64,000 nt of DNA from Polytrichum commune (taxonomy: Eukaryota > Streptophyta > Polytrichopsida > Polytrichales > Polytrichaceae). The notes below the pieces were generated by a model. The model worked only from the letters and a program-made list of their open reading frames with translations, ran no database searches and was not told the DNA's origin. Position numbers and translations under genes: made by a program. The stretch is from the NCBI GenBank assembly GCA_950295325.1, contig OX485809.1:35841081-35905080 (forward strand). Direction: 5' to 3'. Shown piece by piece: positions 1 to 12,796 of this stretch (positions are counted from its first letter, which is position 1; the number at the start of each line of letters is the position of its first letter).

Positions 1-165
1 AATTTTCCAAACAAGTTGAAGTCATTGGTTTCTTGTTTGTTTGAGCACGTTAGAAAAAAAATACAATTACGTGACATTTAACGATGTAATCATTGACATT
101 TAGACTTTACCATTGATGCCAACAACTCACACAGTATGCAATGAATAAAAAAGACAATCCCCACC
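1..165. repeat. dispersed repeat fragment, inverted copy of 51645-51795
   Basis: Read in reverse complement, 51645-51795 matches this stretch closely. Shared blocks include CCAAACAAGTTGAAGTCATT, TTTGAGCACGTTA and ATGCAATGAATAAAAAAGAC. The match stops near 165, just where the conserved MULE end begins. The simplest reading is that MULE copy A inserted into, or lies next to, another copy of a repeat that also sits inside element E2. The window edge cuts the left side. Confidence 0.75.
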
Positions 166-3100
166 CGGACGAAGCTATTTTGCGAGTGGTGAGCGGTAAC
201 TTCCGAGATATTTTGATTAAAATGTTATTTTAATCAGTAAGTTTACGGTATTTTTGGACTAAATATATTTTTGGTAATTTTTTTTCTAAACTTAGTGAAC
301 AGTGGGACCTATGACCGTGGACAATGAAGGGCTCTGATACAGGAAAAAATGTTATTGTATCAGTGAAAAAATATGGATTAGGGTGTTAAATTGAACATTT
401 GGAACTAATATCAGTAATAAATATGGATTTAGGTCAAGTCAAACACGTACTGTTTCAGTATAATGAGAATTAGTGGTACTCCAAAAGGGTCACGCAACTT
501 TGGAAAAGAGAAATACATGTGGTGCGTCAAATGTCTTGTAGTGGCCCTTGTAGTCTCACTACATCATGATTATAAAAAATCTTGCATACATATGTTTCTT
601 TAAAGAAACAGAAAATTCTAAGAGTCAAGGTACTTCAATAAACCGGCCTCCAAAACTCGCTTCACTTCGTTGAAGCTAAAACTTGCTGCATGAATGAACG
701 TGTCTGAATTTGAGTCCAAACCACACACTACTGTAAACAAATAGTACAAATGCTTACAGTTGGCCCATTGACCCCTTTTTCCAATTGCTTTAGTCGCCAT
801 CTCCTTGAAGTTAGGACAAGTGCATGCTGGCAGCTGCGAAATCGTCAAGTAGTATTGCTGAACCTTTGGGGGCGTGCCGGAATCCAACGAGACGATGCAT
901 CCTAAGGCAGGGGCTGGAAGCATGCACAATTTGTGCACTTTGGCTTTCAGTGATAGGGCTGAGGCACAATTATTGGCGTGTTTTGTTGACGGGGCCTTCT
1001 TGTTGCGCCTAATCAACTTCCCTGAACGCCAGGTGGGAAACTCATCGGGATATGCAGGTGTCGTGTAGCTTGCCAAGTCCAAAGGTAACGGATGGTCCTG
1101 AAAAATTCTGGAAGGTGTCATTTCCTTCCGCTGGGGCAGTCTAAAGCCTGCGTTTTCTAAAGAGAGGATCTCTTTGCAGGTTAAGTTGGTCCCCAACTTA
1201 ACCGGCCATACCTCCGGAACGTTCGGTACTGAGACCACCCATCTCCTTTTTGTCCCCTTAACGCATCTCTCAATGTCGTCATTGCAGAAAAAGAAGTCTT
1301 GAGGGTCCAATCTCTTCTTCCGAAAGTTATCCATGAGGCCTGAGTATGTAGGTGCAGAGGTGTTTTTCCCGTCTTGTACAATCCGAGCGACGCACTTCTT
1401 CTTGGTGATTGCTTGTAGAGCAAAGCAAGCCTTCGCAGATGTCTTAGGCAGCCGTGCGATGTGCCACTGGGCAGGGTTGCATAATGTCTCCTCAATCGCG
1501 GTGACGTGGTACCGATCCACCTGCTGCGGAGCATCGTGGGTTGAAAGTTGCGGTTGCTCTTCATCTGCAGTTGTGGGAGAATCTGGAGTTGTGGGAGAAT
1601 CTGGAATTGTCACAGGAGGTGGAGAAACGTCAAGTCGGGCAGATCTGGTTTGGACGCGAGGTCGGGATATACTGATTTTGTCTGGCCTGTGAGATTCACG
1701 TTCGTCACCGAAAGTAGTGTCTGGTTTACGCTTCAGAGAAACAAATACCTCTTCCCCTTCGAGGTGGGGAATCCTGGTGCACCACTCGTCACCGCCAGGC
1801 ATCTTCAAGATGGCCTCATGCAGCGGTTTCGATATTCCTGTTTTTGCGGCAGGCCTTTGAGCACGCCTCAGCTTCAATTCCTCCTTCGACGGTCCAGTTC
1901 CAGGGTTGTCTCCCTTCAAGAACTGGGAATATGCTGAGCACTGCATGAAAGCACGCATGAAATCATCGACTGTTGCCACATAAAGGTCGCTGCCTCGATC
2001 GCCGGATTGTTGTTTCCACTTGTTATGGATAGATTCAGCAAGGTTACATGATGGCATTTCCGCTAGTTCAGCTTCACTTAGATCCTGCAATGCCCATAGA
2101 GTCCAAATTAGAACAATGGCGAATCAGTGTAGTTGAACTATAAAGAATGAACTATACAGGAAAGGGTTTGGGAAATATGGACTTACCAACTCCGTAAATC
2201 CACCCCATTGGCGGTAACGGAAATGCCAGAAGGCCAGCCAGAGCTCCAGTCGAGGTAGAGCTTGTTCAGTTGCTGCACCGGATGACATCCACCATGCCCG
2301 AATTGCCAGAAACTTTGTTTCGGCCTCCGCCATCGATTTCGCATTCTTGTATTGCTGGCATAGTATTCGATGTTGATATTGCAGGTCTTGACGGATATCG
2401 GCCTTGGTATGTTTCTCCAAGGACTGCGTCCAATGGAAAAGACAAGTCCTCTCTCTGTCCACCATCTTCTCAGACGCATCTCCACTTCCGTATATGATTC
2501 GAACAGCATTCCAGTTCGCTTGGACACTGTCGGCCATGAAACCTTTAAAATTGACTTTGTCCACTCCATGTTGAGCCATGAGAGCGTTCAGGTTCTTCCA
2601 TACGACTGACTGGGCTGCAACATCTTCAGACTGCATGTCGCATACTGCGATGGTCATGACACGGCAATATGTGGAATCGTACACATGGCAAGCCATTGTC
2701 GTCCACGACCTGACCCGTTTGACATGGTCAAACATTATCCAGGAGTTCTCCAGATCACCACCGGATTGCATTCGTTTGACCAGGTCGACTCCGCTGCCCG
2801 GTCCAACTTCAGACATCTTGAAGACAAAGACCTTGTCCATGTCTGCTCCTTGCCCTGGAAACTTATTCTGCTGCACGAACCTCCAATTGCTAGCACCGCG
2901 TAACTTGGTAATACTGTCCATGACTCCAAAGCGACGCATAGTCCTGAACGTGGTGACTGCGTTACGAATGTTGGGCGAGGTGAGGTGCTTACACCGATCA
3001 AAAATAACTTGCAGCTCGTCCAGCTCCAAGATCTTCTGTGGTTCACCTTCTTTAGCAAGGAGGAGTGGGCCTAGTACTTCCTTTGCAGTTTCAAGCACAA

Positions 3101-4400
3101 TAGCAGATCGAGTGGCTGATGGGGTGCGTTGGACTTGCTCCCCAATCAAGCTGTCTGTCAAATCGATGAAATCCCAATGATCATCTGACTTGACGGGATG
3201 GTCGTGAGATCCCAAATGCACACAAGCCCTCGTCATGTGAGGTGTCGCAGTAACATAGTAAATCTTGGCAGGGCAGACAGCAACACAAGTGGGAGGGACG
3301 TTACACGATTTGCAAACAACGGTTGAACCAGTGGGAGGCTTGGACCCCACATCAAACATTTTCTCAGATAATCCTTCCCACTCTATTTCATTCACTTTGG
3401 AAGTCCTGTGGTCTCGCTGAACATACTCACAAGCATGATTGTCGCAACGGAGGTGGCCCAAACAAGAAGATGTACGAAATAAAAGCTTGAGATCATTCTG
3501 AATATTGGATGTAATCGTGTGAGACCAAGCATGGCCATCGTACCTTCTATCCATTCCATGAAGCTACTTGGCCTTGGTATTCTGGCCATGGTCACCTAAA
3601 GGTGGAAATTCGAAGATAACGTCCCCATCGTAACGAGGGGGAAGGTAATCAAACTGCTGGAGTCTAATTGCATCAAAGTTAATTCGAGACAACACACTTT
3701 TGGACCGCTTACGAGCTCCAAGGCGCATCAATGAATGAATGATACTTACAACAGGACTTGACACAACCTTGGACTGACCAGGATTACGAGACGGACTAAC
3801 AGGAGGAGTTGTTTCCTTGCGAACTACTTGTGGAGACAGCGAAGCTTGGACTTTACTCTCTGATCTTAGAACTTCAACATCGCCGTCGGAATCATCACTC
3901 AACTCATAAATTGTTTTTAGACCGGGCTCAATTTTGACCCTAGACAACACCGGTCTCTCAATGCTAACAGTGGACGACTCCTTAGGTGTTAGAAGTTCAG
4001 TGGAACACTCTAACATAGACTCTGAGACTCCATATACACGATATTTTCCAGGCTTCAGCAACCAGAACGAACCGACGTCATTCTCTCCTCTAGTCTGACG
4101 AACTGCATGTGAAACTAGACCGGTTTGATCATCAAAAACTTCTTCTTCGACAAAGATAGTGACATCACGATACTGAAACCTCAAACTTAATGTTGTACAA
4201 GTGACTATAGCATGACCGTCTTCACCTAATGGAAAGAGGACCGGAACATAATGATGTTCAGCACGAAGCAGGGCCATAGTATACCACAGAAAGTTGAACA
4301 AAACAAGTACTCTGAACATTGAAATGGCATGAATATATAACAAGTAAAAAATTACAGTGCAAACTGCCAATTTATGTCACAGTAAGCGGAATGTCAGAAG
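166..4400 (-). mobile_element. MULE-type DNA transposon, copy A
   Basis: The left (3') end carries GCTATTTTGCGAG near 172-186, which recurs at the equivalent end of copy B near 9055. I take this as part of the terminal repeat. The stretch 190-617 is AT-rich and non-coding. It includes a 3' motif at 538-562 with complementary ends GTAGTG and CACTAC, found twice in copy B. The transposase gene fills 618-4277. I could not find the matching right-hand terminal repeat or a target-site duplication, so the right boundary is approximate. Confidence 0.6.
618..4277 (-). CDS. MULE-like transposase with SWIM zinc finger (copy A)
   Basis: This is a transposase-like protein on the minus strand. The main exon runs from about 4277 to 2187 and the last exon from 2084 to 618, with a GT-AG intron of about 100 bp between, in phase 0. 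The N-terminal part is poorly conserved. The central part holds conserved Asp positions (in VYDS and FMADS) followed by CLFHWTQSLEKH, as expected of the MULE RNase-H fold. The last exon has a CxC...CxH SWIM zinc finger (CTCPNFKEMA... then CKHLYYLF). Copy B is a clear paralogue with the same intron. A TAG codon at complement(3564..3566) interrupts the main exon with no frame change. Copy B has Gln (CAA) at exactly that position, so the gene is either disabled or read through. The start is uncertain: homology with B begins near the ATG at 4277. Confidence 0.75.
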
Positions 4401-4665
4401 TTAATAGAGAGACATGGAGAGTAAGCTGAAAGACGGCTGAAAAACCAATTTTAGCTGTAGGTCCGAGATATGAAAGAAACCGATATCTATTTTAAACATA
4501 GTAGTCCAATATAAATAAAGCTATAGATGTGGTCGTATCATATACACTCAGAAGTTGTTATGTTTAACTGTTTTCAAATAGTAGAATCCAAAAACATGAA
4601 AACATTCTAAACATGATAGTAGCTATGGAATAAAGAATTCCAAACATTAGAATGCTACATTGTGA

Positions 4666-5157
4666 TTAACGACGAAGACGCTTATGGGGTCCTTTGCCAT
4701 TATTGTCACCATCATTGTTATGAAAATGGTCCAACCCTAAACTATGAACTGCAGTGCATCCTGCTAAACCAAGTTTCTGTCCTTTGGGACGTGGGGCACT
4801 CCTTAATAGAGATCTAGAGTACGTGCCCGATTTAATAACCCCTACTCTAGAATAGGCATGAGTCTGTAAAGTAGACTTGTCCTTTATCAGCGTTGCATCA
4901 TTCGCCTGCAAAGATGGAGGCCGTGTATGTGGAGTGTGAACCACGACCGCCGGCGTAACTGAGCAACCAGGTGGGTTGGCAATGTTCATGCTCTTGACGT
5001 TTGCAAAACCATCGATGGACAATGTGGTGTGAATTTGAGATGAACTAGGAGAACCTAAAGCAGCAAGGCTTGGAAGACTTGAGTCAGTACCCATTGGAGA
5101 AGAATATGATGGGATGACATGAAGGAATGGGTACAAGTAATCGGGCATTATATACAC
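4666..5157 (-). CDS. unrecognised ORF upstream of MULE copy A
   Basis: An open frame of 163 codons rich in Ser, Pro and His, with a basic C-terminus ending HKRLRR. I recognise no domain. It lies on the same strand as, and just 5' of, the copy A transposase. It could be an upstream exon, an accessory MULE ORF or chance. No paralogue is visible near copy B. The gap 4378-4665 holds only AT-rich DNA. Confidence 0.25.
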   Translation of the reverse strand: MYIMPDYLYPFLHVIPSYSSPMGTDSSLPSLAALGSPSSSQIHTTLSIDGFANVKSMNIANPPGCSVTPAVVVHTPHTRPPSLQANDATLIKDKSTLQTHAYSRVGVIKSGTYSRSLLRSAPRPKGQKLGLAGCTAVHSLGLDHFHNNDGDNNGKGPHKRLRR

Positions 5158-5517
5158 CTAGGATAGACACCAATGCGAGAATAGTTGAGACATTGTTAGA
5201 TCAATTAAAAGTCAAAATTTATTTATGTAAATTCTGGACAACCTGTTTCATATAGGATTAGAATGTACTACAATAATAGTCATTACTTTATCACCACCAA
5301 ATATCTGACATGGCAGGATACGATTATGTAGATTAGGTGTTAGTACCGCCTTTTGTAGTGTATTATTGCAGTGTGGAATAACCGAGGAATAATTTAAGAA
5401 ACTGCAGATTAATTATCTAAATGCAAGAAAATTTTAACATAATGATGGCGCATAGATGTTACTTATGACAGACTTGACAATGATATATAAGATGTGTTTG
5501 CTTCAGTATTGTTAGAG

Positions 5518-5868
5518 ATGATCACTAGGTCGAGAGCGAGAGCAGATCGAGAAGTTAGGAGGACTATAGAAAAACAGAGGCGTATTGAGAGAAGGCAAAG
5601 GTTAGAATCAAGAGAGAGCTTTTGGACACCGTACAATTTGCGGACAACAATGGGTAGACGAGGGGTTAATTTTGATAGGGGCACAAGCAGAGGTTCCAAA
5701 GGGGAAAAAACGTTTGATGTTTCAGCGGTAGCTCCAATCGTTTTATTTCCTGTATCGGAGGAAGACAACCCAGTTGACAAAGGGGGCACTGAGGTGTTGT
5801 TTATCTGCAATCCTAATGATATTCTTTTATGTGCAATCATAATGTTAATAACTATCACGCATAGTTAG
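5518..5868 (+). CDS. unrecognised basic ORF
   Basis: From the ATG at 5518 the frame reads a very basic, Arg-rich N-terminus (ITRSRARADREVRR) likely to form a charged helix, then a Ser/Gly-rich stretch. It points away from the MULE gene and has no recognisable domain. It may be an exon or a chance frame. The flanks 5158-5517 and 5869-6170 show no other coding signal. Confidence 0.2.
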   Translation: MITRSRARADREVRRTIEKQRRIERRQRLESRESFWTPYNLRTTMGRRGVNFDRGTSRGSKGEKTFDVSAVAPIVLFPVSEEDNPVDKGGTEVLFICNPNDILLCAIIMLITITHS

Positions 5869-6664
5869 AACAGTTGAGACACATTAACTTGCATCGGCTC
5901 CATTATGTTGTATTTTATCTTTGGTGTGGGATTGTGAATTGGGTTTGAGTTGGGCATCTGGAATAGGGAGTGACGCAGACACAACTCGAACGTGGGGCAG
6001 CCTCCAGTGCCTCAACATCAGATGAGAGTGAGGAGCAGGTTTGTAAAGATGGTTTCCAATTGGTAATTTTTAGGGGTTTGGGTTTAGGGTAAGGTTTCAT
6101 TCCTATGCTAGCACAGTCTTAGGCCAACTTCATAGCTAATGAGCACAGGACATATACACTTAACAGAACCTAGGAGAAATCGATCGCGGCACTGATATGG
6201 GAGATCTTCGCGAAGCCAGCATGGAAAATGAAGAGCAGCACTTCGGGGAAATAGTTGGTTGTCCAACCCATAAATAAATGAATGTGATTTATTTGATTAG
6301 TCTTCGAAGAGCCAAGGCTGTGAACTAAAATATTCTGGATTCTAGGTATCGGCCCCGAGAGAGACTTTCCAAGGCTCACTTGGCGATACCCATCGGTGTC
6401 GCGCCTCACATTTCAGGTGAGGGTGAGGGTTGAGGGTGAGGGTGATTTATGGAGGGGTGCTTGTATAAGGGTCTTAGAGATTGCGCAGCAAGGAACGGCA
6501 TTTCACAATCTGGGGATCGAGACAAAGGACCGGTATTGTCACTTCTAATGTATATTTGTCTTGTTTCAATTGAGATTTCAGGGATGTTTGATGTAGGGTT
6601 TACGGTTTAGGTTGAGTATGCATTGGATTGCATCATGCACTATATTTGTATTAAGTGGGTTTTA
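5869..6664. other. non-coding stretch with GGGTGA-type simple repeats
   Basis: No convincing gene. A telomere-like GGGTTTAGGG tract lies near 6070-6090 and a short GGTGAGGGTGAGGG tract at 6416-6447. At 6639 the sequence CACTATATTTG resembles the E1/E2 terminus (CACTATATTCG), but the match decays after about 11 bp. Confidence 0.5.
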
Positions 6665-9047
6665 CTAAGTAGTTCAGAGTGTAGTTTTTATTTGTGAATT
6701 AGACTGTCTCGGGACCGAGACAGTCTTGAGGGTTATACAAATTCTTTGAGCTTGAATTTGAACTGATATCCCACTCTGATCTGAACTGTAATACCTGGGC
6801 TCATATAACAGCTGAGGTTTATTTGATGGGTTTTGTTAAGAGGTTAATATGATATATGAGCTCTACTAGGGTAGTTTCCACTTTGCATTACAAGGTCAGA
6901 GTTTAGTTTTTATTTGTGAATTACACTGTCTCGGCACCGAGACAGTCTTCGGGGTTATACAAATACTTTGAGCATGAATTTGAAATGATATCCCACTCTG
7001 ATCTGAAATGAGAAACCTGGGCTCATATAACAGGTGAGGTTTATTTCATGGGTTTGGATAAGGGATTAATCTGATATATGAGCTATACCAGGGTAGTTTC
7101 CACTTTGCATAACTAGGTCAGAGTTTAGTTTTTATTTGTGAATTACACTGTCTCGGGACCAAGACAGTCTTCGGGGTTATACAAATTCCAAGAGGTTGAA
7201 TTTGAACTGATATCCCACTCTGATCTGAACTGAGAATACAAGGCTCATATAACAGCTGAGGTTTATTTGATGGGTTTTGTTAAGAGGTTAATATGATATA
7301 TGAGCTCTGCCAGGGTAGTTTCCACTTTGCATTACAAGGTCAGAGTTTAGTTTTTATTTGTGAATTACATTGTCTCGGGACCGAGACAGTCTTCGGGGTT
7401 ATACAAATTCCAAGAGCTTGAATTTGAACTGATATCCCACTCTGATCTAAACTGGAAAAACCTGGGCTCATATAACAGGTGAGGTTTATTTCATGGGTTT
7501 GGATAAGGGATTAATCTGATATATGAGCTCTACCTGGTTAGTTTCCACTTTGAATTACTAAGTCAAAGTTTAGTTTCTATTTGTGAATCACACTGTCTCG
7601 GGACCGAGACAGTCTTGAGGGTTATACAAATTCCAAGAGGTTGAATTTGAACTGATATCCCACTCTGATCTGAACTGAGAATACTGGGCGCATATAACAG
7701 GTGAGGTTTATTTCATGGGTTTGGTTAAGAGGTTAATCTAATATATGAGCTCTACCAGGGTAGTTTCCACTTTCAATTACTACGTCAGAGTTTAGTTTTC
7801 ATTTGTGAATTACACTGTCTCGGGACCGAGACAGTCTTCGGGGTTATACAAATTCCAAAAGCTTGAATTTGAACTGATTTCCCACTCTGATCTGAACTGA
7901 GAATATTGGGCTCATATAACAGCTGAGGTTTATTTCATGGGTTTGGATAAGGGGTTAATCTGATATATGAGCGCTGCCAGGGTAGTTTCCACTTTGAATT
8001 ACTAGGTCAGACTTTGGCTTTTATTTGTGAATTACACTGTCTCGGGACCGAGACAGTCTTGAAGGTTATACAAATTTCAAGAGCTTGAATTCAAACTGAT
8101 ATCCCACTCTGATCTGAACAGAGAATACTGGGCTCATATAACAGCTGAGGTTTATTTCATGGGTTTGGATAAGGGGTTAATCTGATATATGAGCTCTGAT
8201 AGGGTAGTTTCCACTTTGAATTACTAGGTCAGACTTTGGCTTTTATTTGTGAATTACACTGTCTCGGGACCGAGACAGTCTTCAGGGTTATACAAATACT
8301 TTGAGCATGAATTTGAAATGATATCCCACTCTGATCTGAAATGAGAAACCTGGGCTCATATAACAGGTGAGGTTTATTTCATGGGTTTGGATAAGGGATT
8401 AATCTGATATATGAGCTATACCAGGGTAGTTTCCACTTTGCATAACTAGGTCAGAGTTTAGTTTTTATTTGTGAATTACACTGTCTCGGGACCAAGACAG
8501 TCTTCGGGGTTATACAAATTCCAAGAGGTTGAATTTGAACTGATATCCCACTCTGATCTGAAATTAGAAATCTGGGCTTATATAACAGCTGAGGTTTATT
8601 TGATGGGTTTTGTTAAGAGGTTAATATGATACATGAGCTCTGCCAGGGTAGTTTCCACTTTGAATTACTACGTCAAAGTTTAGTTTCTATTTGTGAATTA
8701 GACTGTCTCGGGACCGAGACAGTCTTCGGGGTTATACAAATTCCAAGAGCTTGAATTTGAACTGATATCCCACTCTGATCTGAACTGAGAATATTGGGCT
8801 CATATAACAGCTGAGGTTTATTTCATGGGTTTGGATAAGGGGTTAATCTGATATATGAGCTCTGCCAGGGTAGTTTCCACTTTGAATTACTAGGTCAGAC
8901 TTTGGCTTTTATTTGTGAATTACACTGTCTCGGGACCGAGACAGTCTTCGGGGTTATACAAATACTTTGAGCATGAATTTGAAATGATATCCCACTCTGA
9001 TCTGAAATGAGAAACCTGGGCTTATATTACAGGTGAGGTTTATTTCA
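6665..9047. repeat. 222-bp satellite array, 11 units, each with a 22-bp palindrome
   Basis: Eleven tandem units of 222 bp. Each contains arms ACTGTCTCGG and CCGAGACAGT around a 2-bp core (GA, once CA). Palindromes start at 6703, 6925, 7147, 7369, 7592, 7814, 8036, 8258, 8480, 8702 and 8924. Units starting near 6925 and 8258 are almost identical over more than 400 bp, so there is a higher-order repeat of six units (about 1.33 kb). The array stops abruptly at about 9047, where MULE copy B begins. No protein is encoded. Confidence 0.92.
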
Positions 9048-12000
9048 GAGCGACGCTATTTTGCGAGCAGTGAGCAGTGAGCGATAAGTTTTTCTTTTTT
9101 TAGTTAAAATAATAGTTTAATGTGCAGGGTATATTAAAAAAATCAATGTTTTGCAAATATATTTCCAATTATAGTAAATTTTAGAACCTATGCCCGTGGA
9201 AAATTCCTCCACAGTGATCGTTGCAAAGTTGTTTTTGGGATGTTTTTAGGGTTTAGGGAGTCGAAATCAATATTGACAAACATTGTGGAGTATTTCTATG
9301 CAGCAAAATTAAATTACATTGGCATCTTTTGAGATCCGCGAGATTGAAGATGAATTCAAGAAAAGTGGAGATATCAGACACCTAAGGTTTCTAGACTATC
9401 AGAAAGAAAATTAAATGAAGCTTCGAGGTCAACAAAAACGTTGATACATCAAATACCTCGAAGTGGCCCTTTTAATCTCACTAGTTCATGATTAAAATAG
9501 AGGTTGCATACATACATTTCTCTGAGAAGACAATGAACTCAACATCTTTACAAAAGATTTTGTGTAATGAAGGAAACAGTAATTGATGAGTGTTAAAACT
9601 AAACCATTCAAATTCAATACTGTAGCGCTTTTAAAGAGTGACGGTATAAAAATAATGCACTTGGTAGTGGCCCTTTCCGTCTCACTACCTCAATTTCATT
9701 GTGATTGAAATGAAATTACAAGAGTACTTCATCCAAAGCCTGAGAGGTTGTCTGGGTCAACAATCCACTCTGAAGGATTTGCTTGACCTCATTAAAGCTA
9801 AAACTAGCAGCATGAATAAAAGTATCAGAATCAGGATCAAGTCCACAAATTATCGTAAACACATAGTATAGGTGCTTACAATTGGCCCACTGACCGCGCT
9901 TTCCAAGTGCCTTGGTTGCCATTTCCTTGAAATTGTGACAAGTGCACGCCGGAAGCTGAGAAATAGTCAAGTGGTACTGGTGGATATTGGGAGGAGAACC
10001 AGAATCCAAGGTAACAATACAACCAAGAGCTGGGGCAGGGACCATGCTAATGTTGCGAATGCAAGCTTTTAACGTGAGAGCAGAGGCGCAATTGTTGGCG
10101 TGACGTGTGGAAGGGGCCTTACTCATGCGACGGATATTCTTCCCGGACCTGCGCTTGGGGAACTCATCCGGAGATGCCGGAGTAATATACGAAGTCAAGT
10201 CCACGTGGGAGAGGTTGTCTTGGAACAATCGTCTTGGAGAGATTTCTTGTCGTTGAGGAAGGCGAAATCCAGCAGTCTCCAATTGGAGGATCTCCTTGCG
10301 GGAAAGGTTTGTCCCCATCTTGACAGGCCAAGTCTCAGGGACTTCAGGCCTTGATATAACCCACTTCCTGCGAGTTCCTTTAACACACCTTTCAATATCA
10401 TCGTTACAAAAGAAGAATTGCAAGAGTTCTTGCTTATTCTTTCGGTAATTGGTCATCATCCCGGTGTACGTTGGTGCAATGGTACTCTTCCCGTCTTGAA
10501 CAATACGGGCCACACACTTCTTCTTTGTCATTGCTTGTATAGCAAAGCAAGCCTTTGCAGACGTCTTAGGAAGACGTGCGATGTGCCACTTACTTTCGTC
10601 ACAAGCGGATTCTTGAACTACTGTAATATGCTGCAAAGGAGAAAGTGGGGTGACATCACTTACTCGAGTATTGCCGTTCGATTGCTGCGGCGCAATTGGA
10701 GTTGCAAACGTTTCAGGAGATTCTGAATCAGCGGTTGGTGAGGCCGTTTGAGAGTTTTTGATGGAAGACCGTGTTTGCACTCGGGGACGAGAGATGGAGA
10801 TCTTGTCAGGTCGGTGAGAGTCAAGTTCCGAACCTGGAGGAAGGTCAGCCTTCCGTTTCAAGGATAGGAAGACTTCTTCACCTTCTAAGTGTGGCGTGCG
10901 GATGCAAAACTCTTGCGCTCCGGGCATTCTAGTCATTGCTTCGTGAAGGGACTTGGTGTTGCCGGTAATCTCCGAAGAACGTTGTGCGGCACGTAACTTC
11001 AGCTCTTCCTTGGACGGGCTAGTACCAGCACGATCTCCTTTTAAGTACTGGTAGTACGAGACACATTGCATAAATGCGCGCACGTAGTCATCAACTGTTG
11101 CAATGTATAGATCCTTACCATGGTGGCCGGATTGTTGGAGCCACTTATTGTGCACGGTCTCGGCCAAATTGCACGAAGGCATTTCAACCAACTCAACTTC
11201 GTTCAAGTCCTATGGAGAAGGAGTTTAGAAATAATCGATTAGGAAACATGTAGGAGACGATTGACGATTGCTTTATCAATGGATGGGTACACGTTCAATG
11301 AGCGAAGAACTTACCAATTGCATGAAGCCACCCCATTGGCGGTAGCGGAAATGCCAAAAAGCAAGCCAGAGGTCGAGTCGGGATATGGCATCCTCAGATG
11401 CGGCACCGGACGAAAGCCACCACGCGCGAATGGCAAGGTAGCGCATTTCAGCTTCAGAAATGGTCTTGGCGTTCTTGTATTGCTTGCAAAGCAATCGGTG
11501 CTGATCTTGAAGGTCGAGTCTAATGTAGGCCTTTGTGTGCTTCTCGAGGGACTGAGTCCAGTGAAAGAGGCACGTTCTCTCCTTGTTTTCCATGGGCATA
11601 GATGCATCTCCGTTTCCGTAGACAATACGGATAGCATTCCAATTGGCTTGAGCGCTATCTGCCATAAACCCTTTGAAGTTTGGTTGAGAAACGTTGTGGC
11701 GAGCCATAACATCGTTGAGGTTTTTCCAAACCACAATTTGAGCAGCGGTATCCTCGGACTGCATGTCGCAGACGGCAATGGTCATTACTCGACAAAAGGT
11801 GGCATCATAAACATGGCACGCCATTGTAGTCCAACTTTGCACACGCTTAACATGGTCAAACATGAGCCAGGCGTTTTCGAGGTCTCCACCAGCTTGCATC
11901 CGTTTCACGAGGTCGACTCCACTACCCGGTCCTACCTCAGACATTTTGAACACAAAGACCTTGTCAGTTTCCGCTCCTTGGCCTGGAAACTTGTTCTCCT

Positions 12001-12796
12001 GGACATAAGGCCAGTTGCTTGACCCACGAAGTTTGGTGATGCTATCCATAACCCCAAATCTACGGATGTATTTGAAACCCGATACAGTATTACGGATGCT
12101 AGGCGAAGTAAGGTGCTTACAACGATCAAACAAAGGCAGGAGGTCATCTACAGAGAGGGGTTTTGGTTGTGAACCCTCAGGCGCTAGGAGCATGTCTCCA
12201 ACTAAGTCTTTGCTAGCTTCCAAAACTAAAGCAGAGTTGGTAGCTGTAGGAGTGCTTTGAATTTGTTCACTCAGGAAGCTGGTAGTATGCTCAATGGAGT
12301 CGCGATAATCACCAGTTTTGACCGGATGGGCATGGATTCCGAAGTGAATACAAGCCCGAGACATAGATTCTGATCCAACTACATAATAAATCCTAGCCGG
12401 ACACAAGGCAACACAACTCGGCGAAACCTTACAAATGGAACAGACGATGGTTGAATCCTTGGGAGGCACGGTACCACACTCAAAGGGCAAAGATGAGTTG
12501 CCCTCCCACTCCGTTTCATTAATAGGTGTGGTGCGGTGTACTCGAGTAAGGAACTCACAGTCAACATTATCGCACCGCAAATGACCTAAACAAGAAGAGG
12601 TTCGAAAAGTGAGACCAAAATCGTTAGAGATGTTGGACGTGATAGTTCGGGTCCAGGCGTGGCCATCGAAACGTTTGTCCATACCACGAAGTTGTTTCGC
12701 TACAGTCTGCCTAGCGTGACACCCGAGTGGCGTAAATTCAAAAATGATATCTCCGTCAAATGTAGGCGGGAGGTACTCAACCCTCTCTATTGTAAT

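Noticed and set aside
6639-6660. Left terminus of a third E-family element
   Set aside because: Only CACTATATT-G matches. The rest differs from both known termini, so the similarity may be chance.
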